Source: Flavobacterium sp. UMI-01
GTDB lineage: Bacteria > Bacteroidota > Bacteroidia > Flavobacteriales > Flavobacteriaceae
Length of the DNA: 64,000 nucleotides
Reading direction: 5' to 3'
Assembly (NCBI RefSeq): GCF_019656315.1
Contig: NZ_BPLU01000067.1
Location: 48,850 to 112,849 of the forward strand
The position numbers and the translations under genes were made by a program. The notes under the pieces were generated by a model. It was given only the letters and a program-made list of their open reading frames with translations, did no database searches and was not told the DNA's origin. Below, piece by piece: positions 53,479 through 64,000 of this stretch; position 1 is the first letter of the stretch, and each line of letters begins with the position of its first letter.

Positions 53479-55341
53479 GTGAATTATCTTTCAGTCGAAA
53501 ACATATCAAAGTCTTATGGCGAACGCACGCTATTTGACAACATCTCTTTTGGAATCAACAAAGACCAAAAAATTGCTTTTATTGCCAAAAATGGTTCGGG
53601 AAAAACGACCATTATGAACATCATCAATGGTTTTGACGAGCCGGATACAGGGCAAGTTGTATTGCGTAAGAGCATCCGTATGGCGTTTTTGTCACAAGAC
53701 AATAATTTGCAAGACGAGTTGACGATAGAGGAAAGTATTTTTGCATCGGACAATGAGACTTTAAAGGTCATTGAAGCGTACGAAAAAGCATTAGAAAATC
53801 CTGAAGACGAAGAGGCCTACCAAAAAGCCTTTGATGCTATGGACAGGCACAACGCTTGGGATTTTGAGACCCAATACAAGCAAATTTTGTTCAAACTAAA
53901 ACTCGAAGATTTCAAACTGAAGGTTAAAAACCTTTCGGGTGGGCAAAAAAAGCGTTTGTCACTGGCAATTATCTTGATTAACCGACCTGATTTATTGATT
54001 TTGGATGAGCCTACGAATCACTTGGACTTGGAGATGATTGAGTGGTTGGAAAGTTATTTTGCCAAAGAAAACATTACGTTGTTTATGGTGACACACGACC
54101 GTTTCTTTTTAGAGCGTGTGTGTAACGAAATCATCGAATTAGACAATGGAAAAATATACCAATACAAAGGAAATTATTCGTATTATTTAGAGAAAAAAGA
54201 AGAACGTATCGCCTCAGAAAATGCGAGTGTGGACAAAGCACAAAACCTTTTTGTAAAGGAATTAGAATGGATGCGTCGCCAACCCAAAGCGAGAACAACC
54301 AAATCAAAATCGCGTCAAGACGATTTTTATGTAATTAAGGAAAAAGCCCAAAGTCGCCGTAAGGAGAACAAGGTGGAACTGGAAATCAACATGGAGCGCA
54401 TGGGGAATAAAATTATCGAGTTACACAAAATCTCTAAAAAGTTCAAGGACCATGTGATTTTGGACAACTTTAGTTTTGATTTCCAACCTGGAGAACGCAT
54501 CGGAATCATTGGGAAAAACGGAACAGGAAAATCGACTTTCTTGAACTTGGTTACTGGCACTTTACCTCTTGATAGCGGAAGAGTAGTTGTGGGCGAAACC
54601 ATCAAAATTGGGTATTATACCCAAAGTGGTATCAACCCCAAACCGGGGCAACGTGTGATAGACATCATCAAAGAATACGGGGAATACATTCCGCTTAAAA
54701 AAGGAAAGTTGATTTCGGCTTCTCAATTACTAGAGCGTTTCCTTTTTGACAACAAAAAACAATACGATTATGTCGATAAATTAAGCGGTGGCGAACTAAA
54801 ACGTTTGTATTTATGTACGGTTTTGATTCAGAATCCAAACTTCTTAATTCTGGATGAGCCAACTAACGATTTGGATATAGTTACCCTGAACGTATTAGAA
54901 AGTTTCTTGTTAGATTATCCAGGCTGTTTATTGGTGGTATCGCACGACCGTTACTTTATGGACAAAATTGTCGATCATTTATTTGTTTTTAGAGGTCAAG
55001 GCGAAATCGAAAATTTCCCTGGAAACTATTCTGATTTTAGAGCTTACGAAGACAGCGCCGATGTGGCTCAAAAAGAGGAAAACAAAGTTGAAAAAAAAGA
55101 ATGGAAACAAAAAAATCCAACTGGAAACCTCAGCTTCAACGAACAAAAAGAATTTCAGAAAATTGAACGTGAAATCAAAGATTTAGAACTGGACAAGGCT
55201 AAGATTGAACAGCTTTTTGCCGATGGTAAAGTTGCCGATGCGGATATTGAGAAAAAAGCCAACGAACTGCAAAACATCATCAATAAAATCGAAACCAAAG
55301 AAGAACGCTGGTTTGAACTAAGCGCAAAGATGGAAGGCTAA
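53479..55341 (+). CDS. ABC-F family ATPase (Uup-like)
   Basis: A 620-residue soluble protein starting at a GTG (MNYLSVENISKSYGER). Two ABC domains are present: Walker A AKNGSGKTT and GKNGTGKST, signatures LSGGQKKRL and LSGGELKRL, and Walker B LLILDEPTNH and FLILDEPTND. The linker between them has the basic EWMRRQPKARTTKSKS stretch. A C-terminal coiled coil (about 540-620) marks the Uup-type subgroup. ABC-F proteins act on ribosomes or DNA intermediates; there is no membrane domain and so no transport role. Confidence 0.94.
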   Translation: MNYLSVENISKSYGERTLFDNISFGINKDQKIAFIAKNGSGKTTIMNIINGFDEPDTGQVVLRKSIRMAFLSQDNNLQDELTIEESIFASDNETLKVIEAYEKALENPEDEEAYQKAFDAMDRHNAWDFETQYKQILFKLKLEDFKLKVKNLSGGQKKRLSLAIILINRPDLLILDEPTNHLDLEMIEWLESYFAKENITLFMVTHDRFFLERVCNEIIELDNGKIYQYKGNYSYYLEKKEERIASENASVDKAQNLFVKELEWMRRQPKARTTKSKSRQDDFYVIKEKAQSRRKENKVELEINMERMGNKIIELHKISKKFKDHVILDNFSFDFQPGERIGIIGKNGTGKSTFLNLVTGTLPLDSGRVVVGETIKIGYYTQSGINPKPGQRVIDIIKEYGEYIPLKKGKLISASQLLERFLFDNKKQYDYVDKLSGGELKRLYLCTVLIQNPNFLILDEPTNDLDIVTLNVLESFLLDYPGCLLVVSHDRYFMDKIVDHLFVFRGQGEIENFPGNYSDFRAYEDSADVAQKEENKVEKKEWKQKNPTGNLSFNEQKEFQKIEREIKDLELDKAKIEQLFADGKVADADIEKKANELQNIINKIETKEERWFELSAKMEG

Positions 55342-55365
55342 AATAAGCATCTAACATAAAACAAA

Positions 55366-55397
55366 ATCCACAATAGAAAACGAATGCTATTGTGGAT
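55366..55397. terminator. Bidirectional terminator between ABC-F gene and katG
   Basis: ATCCACAATAG (55366-55376) pairs perfectly with CTATTGTGGAT (55387-55397), with T-rich sequence after it on the plus strand and an A-run before it. It serves the convergent ABC-F and katG genes. Confidence 0.85.
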
Positions 55398-55431
55398 TTT
55401 TAATATTCCTATTTACTGTAATGAGTCGCTT

Positions 55432-58028
<2,597 letters not shown>

Positions 58029-59582
58029 TTACCAAGGAATCGGATTGTAATCTTTCAAAAATTTTCCGCACCAATGTTTTCCGGTGTTAATACCGTCAAA
58101 TAACGGATCCATTACTCTTGCAGCACCATCTACAATGTCTAATGGAGGCTGAAAGTCGAGTTGTTCCTGTTTCTTTTTGGCCAATTCAGCGGGGTCTTCA
58201 TCTGTAACCCAACCCGTATCCACGGCATTCATAAAGATTCCGTCTTTGGCTAAAGTTCTTGCAGCAGTATGTGTCAACATATTCAAAGCCGCCTTGGCCA
58301 TATTGGTATGTGGATGACGATCTTCTTTAAAATCACGGTAAAACTTTCCTTCCATAGCCGAGACATTGATAATATGCTTACGTCCTGTGTTGTCTTTTTT
58401 CATTAATTCAGAAAGGCGATTGCACAGCACAAATGGCGCAACCGAATTCACCAACTGCACTTCAATCATTTCAGTGGTTTCAATTTGCCCTAATTTTAAA
58501 CGCCAACTATTGGTCTTTCGTAAATCTACTTGTTGCAAATCTGCGTCCAATTCTCCTTCTGGAAAAACTTCTGTAGTCTCTAAGGCTTTATCAAACGAAT
58601 ACGGAATTTGAGACAACTGCGCCGAAGCTCGCAATCCAATTCCAGGCTCAGGGCCGTGCCAAGTAACAGGCATATTTTGATTTGAAGAAGCCCCTGTTGT
58701 CAATGCTTTCAATTCATTCAAACAATGGATGTGATCGGACAACAACGTTTGAGCTTGCAAAGGTAATGAAGTTAAAGGGCGTTCCTCGTTTTTCATCAAA
58801 TGCGTGTAAAACCCGGAGGGGCGACGCACGGTTTGAGCCGCATTGTTGATTAAAATATCCAATCGTCCGTATTGCTGTTCGATATAATTACAAAAAATCT
58901 CCACACTTGGAATATGACGCAAATCCAATCCGTGAATTTTCAATCGGTCTTCCCATTCCTTAAAATCAGGTTCTTGCGCAAACCGTAAGGCGGAATCGAC
59001 TGGAAAACGCGTTGTAGCCACCACGGTTGCACCAGCTCGCAACAACATCAAGGTGATGTGATAGCCTATTTTTAACCTTGACCCCGTAACCACTGCTATT
59101 TGTCCTTTCACATCAGCCGTTTGAAAACGCTTGGCATAGTTAAATTCCCCACAATCCGTACACATACTATCGTAAAAATGATGCATTTTGGTAAAATTGG
59201 TTTTGCACACATAACATGGTCTTGGTGTTTCCAATTCTAAGGTTTCTTTAGTCGCTAATTCAGCTGCCACAAGCAATTTGGGAGCCATAAACACAGTAGC
59301 TTCACGAGCCGTCCGAATTCCTGTTTCCTTACGAGCCGTACGATCACGCTTCTCCATCTTGCGTTTGGCTGCTTTGGCACCGTCTTTTTTACGGCGCGAA
59401 AGTTCGTCACGATCAGGTCTAGCAAACTGTCCTGCCGCTTTGATTAAAGCAGTACGTTGTTCTTTTGGGATATCAAAAATCTGGTCTGTATGGGTATTCA
59501 ATTGAGAGAGAATAGCAATACAACGGTCTATTTCAGTTGAATCAATTGCAATCATCTCTTCCATTTCTTCTGGATGTGTCAT
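58029..59582 (-). CDS. SDR oxidoreductase with N-terminal Cys4 element
   Basis: About 517 residues from the ATG at 59580-59582; the longer frame from TTG 59618 runs into a TATCTTTG promoter box and is rejected. The N-terminal part (about 1-145) is helical and very basic ([20 protein letters not shown]). It is followed by CYVCKTNF and CTDCGEFN, a probable four-Cys zinc site, then an SDR domain ([33 protein letters not shown]). The C-terminal catalytic stretch is disrupted by long insertions. The substrate is unknown, and the zinc-ribbon plus SDR combination is unusual. Confidence 0.85.
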   Translation of the reverse strand: MTHPEEMEEMIAIDSTEIDRCIAILSQLNTHTDQIFDIPKEQRTALIKAAGQFARPDRDELSRRKKDGAKAAKRKMEKRDRTARKETGIRTAREATVFMAPKLLVAAELATKETLELETPRPCYVCKTNFTKMHHFYDSMCTDCGEFNYAKRFQTADVKGQIAVVTGSRLKIGYHITLMLLRAGATVVATTRFPVDSALRFAQEPDFKEWEDRLKIHGLDLRHIPSVEIFCNYIEQQYGRLDILINNAAQTVRRPSGFYTHLMKNEERPLTSLPLQAQTLLSDHIHCLNELKALTTGASSNQNMPVTWHGPEPGIGLRASAQLSQIPYSFDKALETTEVFPEGELDADLQQVDLRKTNSWRLKLGQIETTEMIEVQLVNSVAPFVLCNRLSELMKKDNTGRKHIINVSAMEGKFYRDFKEDRHPHTNMAKAALNMLTHTAARTLAKDGIFMNAVDTGWVTDEDPAELAKKKQEQLDFQPPLDIVDGAARVMDPLFDGINTGKHWCGKFLKDYNPIPW

Positions 59583-59615
59583 ATAAAGTGCCTCTTGGCT
59601 AAAATTCCAAGGCCG

Positions 59616-59623
59616 CAAAGATA
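59616..59623 (-). promoter_or_regulatory. TATCTTTG promoter -7 box for the SDR gene
   Basis: A perfect TAnnTTTG box on the minus strand, 33 bases before the chosen ATG. Its final TTG could be mistaken for a start codon. Confidence 0.6.
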
Positions 59624-59640
59624 GTTTAATAAAAAGCTAT

Positions 59641-59755
59641 ATCGCAAAGATTCACAAAGGAGAACACAGAGACTCGCAAAGTTTTATTTTTAGTTTTTCT
59701 TTAAAATAAAAATCTCCGTGTATCTTTGTCTAATATACTTTGCGAATCTCTGCGA
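59641..59755. repeat. Imperfect inverted repeat of CGCAAAGATT phrases
   Basis: TCGCAAAGATTCACAAAG near 59641-59658 pairs, with two mismatches, with CTTTGCGAATCTCTGCGA near 59738-59755. Related phrases (CTCGCAAAG, TATCTTTG) lie between. It sits between divergent genes, like the CACGAATT repeat at 15860. Confidence 0.6.
59721..59728 (+). promoter_or_regulatory. TATCTTTG promoter -7 box for the methyltransferase
   Basis: A TAnnTTTG match 38 bases before the methyltransferase ATG. It is embedded in the right half of the inverted repeat, so the repeat itself may provide the promoter. There is no TTG at the ideal -33 position. Confidence 0.5.
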
Positions 59756-59766
59756 AATTACCTCAT

Positions 59767-60546
59767 ATGCTTTTTCAAATCAAATCCTATATAAAATTCC
59801 TTTGGCATTCAAAGAATGAACATGCCGTGCATTCCCCATTCGTATTTCTTTTGCTTACCAAATGTTTTTATGACAAAAAAAACAAGGCTGATTATGCGGT
59901 TTTAAAACAATTTAGACAAAAATTTTTAGACAATACTACTGTAATTGAAATCACCGATTTTGGAGCGGGTTCCAAAGTATTTCCGTCCAACCAACGCCTC
60001 ATTTCACAAATGGCGAAAACCAGTGGCATCCACCCAAAGAGAGCCCAATTATTATATCGAATTGCTACTTATTTTCAGCCAAAAAATGTACTAGAACTGG
60101 GGACTTCATTAGGTTTAGCAACTTCAGCCTTATCTTTAGGTTTCCCAAAAGCAAGGATTACTACCCTTGAAGGTTGCCCACAAACGGCAGCACAAGCACA
60201 ACAGCAATTTCAAAAATTTGGTTTAACCAATATTGAAACCGTTGTAGGTGAATTTGAAACATCTTTTAAAAATTTAGCTATCGAAAAACAAAAATACGAC
60301 CTGATATACTTTGATGGCAATCACGCTAAAAAAGCGACTTTAGATTATTTTGAACGTTTATTACCTACAATTACTAATGATACTGTTTGGATTTTTGACG
60401 ACATTCACTGGTCAGCTGAAATGGAAGAAGCATGGAACATCATAAAAAACCATCCAAAGGTAAAAGTAACCATCGATACTTATCAATGGGGATTGGTTTT
60501 CTTTCGGTACGAACAACCCAAACAGCATTTTGTCATTCGAGTTTAA
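59767..60546 (+). CDS. Class I SAM-dependent methyltransferase
   Basis: About 259 residues from the ATG at 59767; the TTG nine codons earlier is part of a repeat. The SAM-binding motif NVLELGTSLGLATSALSL is at about 110-127, followed by ITTLEGCPQ (acidic residue for the ribose) and YDLIYFDGNHAKKATLDYF, as in O-methyltransferase-like enzymes. A 100-residue N-terminal part precedes the Rossmann fold. The substrate is unknown. Confidence 0.88.
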   Translation: MLFQIKSYIKFLWHSKNEHAVHSPFVFLLLTKCFYDKKNKADYAVLKQFRQKFLDNTTVIEITDFGAGSKVFPSNQRLISQMAKTSGIHPKRAQLLYRIATYFQPKNVLELGTSLGLATSALSLGFPKARITTLEGCPQTAAQAQQQFQKFGLTNIETVVGEFETSFKNLAIEKQKYDLIYFDGNHAKKATLDYFERLLPTITNDTVWIFDDIHWSAEMEEAWNIIKNHPKVKVTIDTYQWGLVFFRYEQPKQHFVIRV

Positions 60547-60645
60547 ATCTCCCAATGAATAATAAAAATGCGTTAAAAAAAGAAGAAACTCCAATCTTCC
60601 ATTTACATTTAGTATTTTTATTTTCTAAAAAAAAGTAGCGCTCAA

Positions 60646-61341
60646 ATGACGGACTCTTTAATCAAAATAACCAACATCACACGCAATTTTACTTTAGGCG
60701 ATGAAACCGTCTATGTGCTAAAAGGAATTGATTTAGAAATCAACAAAGGGGAATATGTTGCACTGATGGGCCCCTCAGGTTCAGGAAAATCAACCTTGAT
60801 GAATCTTTTGGGGTGTTTAGATACACCCACTTCGGGAACCTATATTTTAAATGGCAAGGATGTAAGCCAAATGAAAGACAATGAGTTGGCGGCCATTCGC
60901 AATAAAGAAATTGGATTTGTATTTCAAACCTTCAATCTTTTACCACGTATGAATGCATTAGACAATGTGGCCTTACCGATGATATATGCAGGTTATCGCA
61001 AACCCGAAAGAACAGCAAGAGCACAAGAAGTACTTACACAAGTAGGTCTTGCTGACCGTATGGACCATCAACCTAACCAACTCTCAGGGGGACAACGCCA
61101 GCGGGTAGCTGTGGCTAGAGCTTTAGTAAACAATCCTTCTATTATCCTCGCCGACGAACCCACTGGAAACCTAGACAGCAAAACATCTGTAGAAATCATG
61201 ATGCTTTTTAACGAAATCCACTCCAAAGGTAATACCGTCATTCTAGTTACCCATGAAGAAGATATTGCCGCTTATGCACATCGGGTCATTCGATTGCGAG
61301 ATGGAAAGATTGAAAGTGACACGGAGAGAATAATTGGTTAA
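60646..61341 (+). CDS. ABC transporter ATP-binding protein (LolD/MacB type)
   Basis: This 231-residue ATPase has Walker [10 protein letters not shown] (42-50), Q-loop [12 protein letters not shown], signature [15 protein letters not shown], Walker [11 protein letters not shown] and the switch His in LVTHEED. The short form with this signature is the LolD/MacB/FtsE-like group, which works with FtsX-type permeases in lipoprotein release or export. No permease gene is next to it; the next gene is an adenosyltransferase, so its partner is elsewhere. Confidence 0.93.
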   Translation: MTDSLIKITNITRNFTLGDETVYVLKGIDLEINKGEYVALMGPSGSGKSTLMNLLGCLDTPTSGTYILNGKDVSQMKDNELAAIRNKEIGFVFQTFNLLPRMNALDNVALPMIYAGYRKPERTARAQEVLTQVGLADRMDHQPNQLSGGQRQRVAVARALVNNPSIILADEPTGNLDSKTSVEIMMLFNEIHSKGNTVILVTHEEDIAAYAHRVIRLRDGKIESDTERIIG

Positions 61342-61421
61342 CGGATTAAATGGTTAAATGGTTAAATGGTTAACTGATTAACTGGTTAATTGGTTAACTG
61401 ATTAACTGGTTAATTGATTAA
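61334..61421 (+). repeat. Tandem array of 8-base units (NTGRTTAA, 11 copies)
   Basis: Eleven head-to-tail 8-mers, such as ATGGTTAA, CTGATTAA and TTGGTTAA, begin inside the last codons of the ABC ATPase and run to 61421. Variation is mostly at the first and fourth bases; one unit is CGGATTAA. Confidence 0.88.
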
Positions 61422-61423
61422 AA

Positions 61424-61574
61424 CCTAAACGATTAAACTCTAAACAATTAAACCCTAAACAATTAACCTCTAAACGATTAAACCCTAAACAATTAACCTC
61501 TAAACGATTAACCCCTAAACAATTAACCAGTTAAACAATTAAACCCTAAACAATTAACCTCTAAACAATTAAAC
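61424..61574 (+). repeat. Tandem array of 15-base units (YCTAAACRATTAAMC, 10 copies)
   Basis: Ten units, such as CCTAAACAATTAACC and TCTAAACGATTAAAC, directly follow the 8-base array with a two-base gap. One unit is 16 bases and starts AGTTAAAC. The array ends 12 bases before the adenosyltransferase start. Both arrays share a TTAA core. Confidence 0.88.
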
Positions 61575-61586
61575 AATAGAAAAAAA

Positions 61587-62156
61587 ATGAAAATATACAC
61601 CAAAACAGGTGACAAAGGGACTACAGCACTTTTTGGAGGCACAAGAGTCCCTAAAGACCACGTCCGGATTGAGAGTTATGGCACGGTGGACGAACTCAAT
61701 TCTTATATTGGATTGATTCGCGACCAAGAAATAGACTCCCATTACAAAAACATCCTAATCGAAATTCAAGATCGTTTGTTTACCGTAGGCGCAATTCTGG
61801 CAACACCACCCGAAAAAGAAGTATTAAAAAATGGTCAACCCCGCTTACAAAATCTAGGTATTCTTTCTACTGACATCGAATTGTTAGAAAAAGAAATTGA
61901 CAACATGGAACAAGCTTTGCCCCCCATGACGCATTTTGTACTTCCTGGCGGACACACCACGGTGTCATATTGTCACATTGCACGTTGTGTATGCCGTAGA
62001 GCCGAACGTTTAGCGGTTCATTTGAACCACGAAGAACCTATCGAACCGCTTACCATTCAATACTTAAACCGACTTTCTGACTACCTTTTTGTCTTGGCAC
62101 GAAAGTTGACTTTTGATTTACACGCTGAAGAAGTGAAGTGGATACCAAGAAAGTAA
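61587..62156 (+). CDS. Cob(I)alamin adenosyltransferase (PduO type)
   Basis: A 189-residue protein with the PduO-type N-terminus MKIYTKTGDKGTTALFGGTR (ATP binding), RIESYGTVDELNSYIG, and the conserved RCVCRRAERLAVHL and LNRLSDYLFVLARK helices. It adenosylates corrinoid to make coenzyme B12. It is preceded by the long tandem array, so it is unlikely to be tightly coupled to the upstream ABC gene. Length is typical. Confidence 0.95.
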   Translation: MKIYTKTGDKGTTALFGGTRVPKDHVRIESYGTVDELNSYIGLIRDQEIDSHYKNILIEIQDRLFTVGAILATPPEKEVLKNGQPRLQNLGILSTDIELLEKEIDNMEQALPPMTHFVLPGGHTTVSYCHIARCVCRRAERLAVHLNHEEPIEPLTIQYLNRLSDYLFVLARKLTFDLHAEEVKWIPRK

Positions 62157-62266
62157 TTCGTGAACAGAAAATAGTCATCAGTGACAAACTGAACACTAAA
62201 AAACAGCATACTGAACACTCGAAAAAAACACGTTCTTAATTTTATTGTAAAAAAAACTTTTTTTAC

Positions 62267-62296
62267 TTGTATTTTTCAGTAAAAAATTTATTTTTG
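62267..62296 (+). promoter_or_regulatory. Full consensus Bacteroidota promoter for the DUF2795 gene
   Basis: TTG at 62267-62269, exactly 19 bases, then TATTTTTG at 62289-62296, matching the -33/-7 consensus with ideal spacing. The ATG follows at 62320, 24 bases after the -7 box. Confidence 0.85.
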
Positions 62297-62319
62297 CACA
62301 AAACTAAATCGATAAAAAG

Positions 62320-62541
62320 ATGTATTGGACATTAGAATTAGCATCCTATTTGAGTGATGCACCGTGGCCTGCTAACAAAGATGAACTTATTGACTACGCT
62401 ATACGTGCAGGAGCACCACTAGAGGTGGTAGAAAACCTTCAATCAATCGAAGATGAAGGCGAGATATATGAATCGATGGAAGAAATTTGGCCTGATTATC
62501 CTACTGACGAAGACTATCTTTGGAATGAGGACGAATATTAA
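62320..62541 (+). CDS. DUF2795 small acidic protein, 73 aa
   Basis: A 73-residue, very acidic protein (MYWTLELASYLSDAPWPANK at the start, DEDYLWNEDEY at the end) with the DUF2795 pattern LI.YA.R.GAPLEVVENL. The family has no proven function that I know of. It has its own strong promoter and a terminator (62560-62585), so it is expressed as a single gene, upstream of secA. Confidence 0.88.
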   Translation: MYWTLELASYLSDAPWPANKDELIDYAIRAGAPLEVVENLQSIEDEGEIYESMEEIWPDYPTDEDYLWNEDEY

Positions 62542-62559
62542 AAAATAAATCAAGAAAAA

Positions 62560-62585
62560 GTCTCATACTCTGAGGCTTTTTTTTT
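62560..62585 (+). terminator. Terminator after the DUF2795 gene
   Basis: GTCTCA (62560-62565) pairs with TGAGGC (62571-62576, one G-T pair), followed by nine T. The loop is TACTC. Confidence 0.8.
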
Positions 62586-62628
62586 GGTTCGATATAAAAA
62601 CAAAAACAATTTAGAAACAAAAACTATT

Positions 62629-64000
62629 ATGAGTTTCATAAACAGCATTTTAAAAGCCTTTGTAGGAGACAAATCCGAAAAAGATGTTAAGGCTTTGCAA
62701 CCTTATTTAAAAAAAATAAAATCCTTTGAAAGCACATTAATTACGCTTTCTCATGATGATTTAAGAGCGAGAACCTATTATTTTAAAAACCAAATCAAAG
62801 AAGCTCGCGCGGCTATTGATGCTAAAATAAATGCGTTACAACAAGAAGTAGAAGCTACAGAGGACATCGATAAAAGAGAAGAACTTTACGACAAAATTGA
62901 CGCCCTTGAAAAAGAAGCTTACGAGATTTCCGAAAAAACTTTATTAGAACTTTTGCCTGAAGCTTTTGCTGTGGTAAAAGAAACAGCTAGACGTTTCAAA
63001 GAAAATTCAGAAATCACCGTTACCGCTACTGAACAAGACCGAAAATTTGCGGCAACCAAACCTTATGTGGCTATCGAAGGAGACCAAGCCATTTGGCAAA
63101 ACCAATGGAATGCCGCTGGAAAAGCCATCACTTGGGACATGATACACTATGATGTACAGTTAATCGGTGGTATGGTATTGCACCAAGGAAAAGTAGCCGA
63201 AATGCAAACAGGGGAAGGAAAAACATTAGTAGCGACCTTACCTATTTATTTAAACGCCTTGACAGGAAACGGAGTACATCTTGTAACGGTGAATGACTAC
63301 TTGGCCAAACGTGATAGTACTTGGAAAGCACCATTATTCGAATTTCACGGCATGACTGTGGATTGTATTGACAACCACCAGCCAAACTCGGAAGGCCGTA
63401 GAGCCGCTTACAACGCTGATATTACCTATGGCACCAATAATGAATTTGGTTTTGACTACCTAAGAGACAATATGGCACATTCGCCAGACGATTTGGTTCA
63501 ACGCAAACACAACTTTGCGATTGTCGATGAGGTGGATTCGGTATTGATTGATGATGCGAGAACACCATTGATTATCTCTGGACCCGTTCCGCAAGGAGAC
63601 CGTCACGAGTTTAACGAATTGAAACCAAAAATCGAAAACCTAGTAAACCAACAGCGCCAACTAGCCAACGGATTTTTGGCTGAAGCCAAAAAATTAATTA
63701 AAGAAGGCAACACCAAAGACGGTGGATTCTTATTACTAAGAGCGTACAGAAGTTTGCCTAAAAACAAAGCCTTGATTAAATTCTTAAGTGAAGAAGGCAT
63801 CAAGCAATTGTTGCAAAAAACAGAAAATCAATACATGCAGGACAACAACCGTGAAATGCATAAAATTGATGAAGCCTTGTATTTTGTAATCGAAGAAAAA
63901 AACAACCAAGTCGAATTGACAGACAATGGTATCAAATACCTTTCAGGAGATACCGACTCTGATTTCTTCGTTCTACCCGATATTGGAACTGAAATTGCCA
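62629..64000 (+). CDS. secA: Preprotein translocase ATPase SecA (partial, N-terminal part)
   Basis: The frame is open from the ATG at 62629 to the window edge (457 full codons of about 1,100). It has Walker A MQTGEGKT (192-199), VNDYLAKRD, and the DEAD-like [18 protein letters not shown] (about 299-316). An insertion rich in Glu/Lys (about 60-100) before the nucleotide-binding fold is typical of Bacteroidota SecA. It powers protein export through SecYEG. The rest lies outside the window. Confidence 0.97.
   Translation, partial: MSFINSILKAFVGDKSEKDVKALQPYLKKIKSFESTLITLSHDDLRARTYYFKNQIKEARAAIDAKINALQQEVEATEDIDKREELYDKIDALEKEAYEISEKTLLELLPEAFAVVKETARRFKENSEITVTATEQDRKFAATKPYVAIEGDQAIWQNQWNAAGKAITWDMIHYDVQLIGGMVLHQGKVAEMQTGEGKTLVATLPIYLNALTGNGVHLVTVNDYLAKRDSTWKAPLFEFHGMTVDCIDNHQPNSEGRRAAYNADITYGTNNEFGFDYLRDNMAHSPDDLVQRKHNFAIVDEVDSVLIDDARTPLIISGPVPQGDRHEFNELKPKIENLVNQQRQLANGFLAEAKKLIKEGNTKDGGFLLLRAYRSLPKNKALIKFLSEEGIKQLLQKTENQYMQDNNREMHKIDEALYFVIEEKNNQVELTDNGIKYLSGDTDSDFFVLPDIGTEIA

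Noticed and set aside
61334..61574. CRISPR array
   Set aside because: The units are contiguous with no unique spacers, and no cas gene is in the window.

Overview
The window comes from a Bacteroidota chromosome, most likely Flavobacterium or a close relative. Four things point there: AT-rich DNA with flavobacterial codon use; promoter -7 boxes of the TAnnTTTG type (one has a full -33 TTG with a 19-base spacer at 62267-62296); the neighbourhood ftsY - DUF4295 - rpmG - rpmB - cinA; and intergenic repeat phrases common in this group. I see no rRNA, tRNA, insertion sequence or CRISPR array.

Layout. (1) 1 to about 6.7 kb is the early end of a Mu-like transposable prophage. On the minus strand it carries an HTH-like early protein, a MuA-type transposase, a MuB-type ATPase, a second P-loop ATPase, several small proteins and a DUF3164 protein cut off by the window edge. 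A divergent S24 (LexA-like) repressor lies at 5441-6157. The phage left end should fall between 6158 and 6749, where motifs shared with the operator region and short direct repeats are found. (2) 6.75-18.96 kb is host housekeeping: a secreted DUF4177-like protein, the ftsY/ribosomal-protein block, cinA, an Hpt protein, a fumarylacetoacetate-hydrolase-family protein, a DnaQ-like exonuclease, a 2-oxoacid dehydrogenase E2, a glycosyltransferase, two secreted proteins and fbp. (3) 19.1-50.96 kb is a single-strand exopolysaccharide/capsule locus of about 32 kb. (4) 51.4-53.5 kb holds a UpxY/NusG-like antiterminator divergent from the locus, two small XRE regulators and a long AT-rich gap. (5) 53.5-64 kb is housekeeping again: an ABC-F ATPase, katG, an SDR with a Cys4 element, a methyltransferase, an ABC ATPase, a PduO-type adenosyltransferase, a DUF2795 protein and the start of secA.

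How the polysaccharide locus works (inference from families). manC, gmd and fcl make GDP-L-fucose. ugd makes UDP-glucuronate, which the decarboxylase turns into UDP-xylose. A polyprenyl-phosphate sugar transferase starts the repeat unit, and about 13 glycosyltransferases of GT2, GT4 and less familiar types extend it. Acyltransferases decorate it, a Wzx-type flippase exports it, a Wzy-like protein polymerises it, and Wzc/Wza proteins control length and export. Many genes overlap by 1-13 bases, so long co-transcribed units are likely. A processive antiterminator such as the adjacent UpxY-like protein is a natural regulator.

The points most worth a second look are: the phage operator/left-end motif set, the unusual transposase active-site context, the paralogous glycosyltransferase pair around a DUF1919 gene, the divergent UpxY gene, the two abutting tandem arrays at 61334-61574, and a 44-base palindrome inside a probable flavobacterial RNA-like element at 7360-7490.
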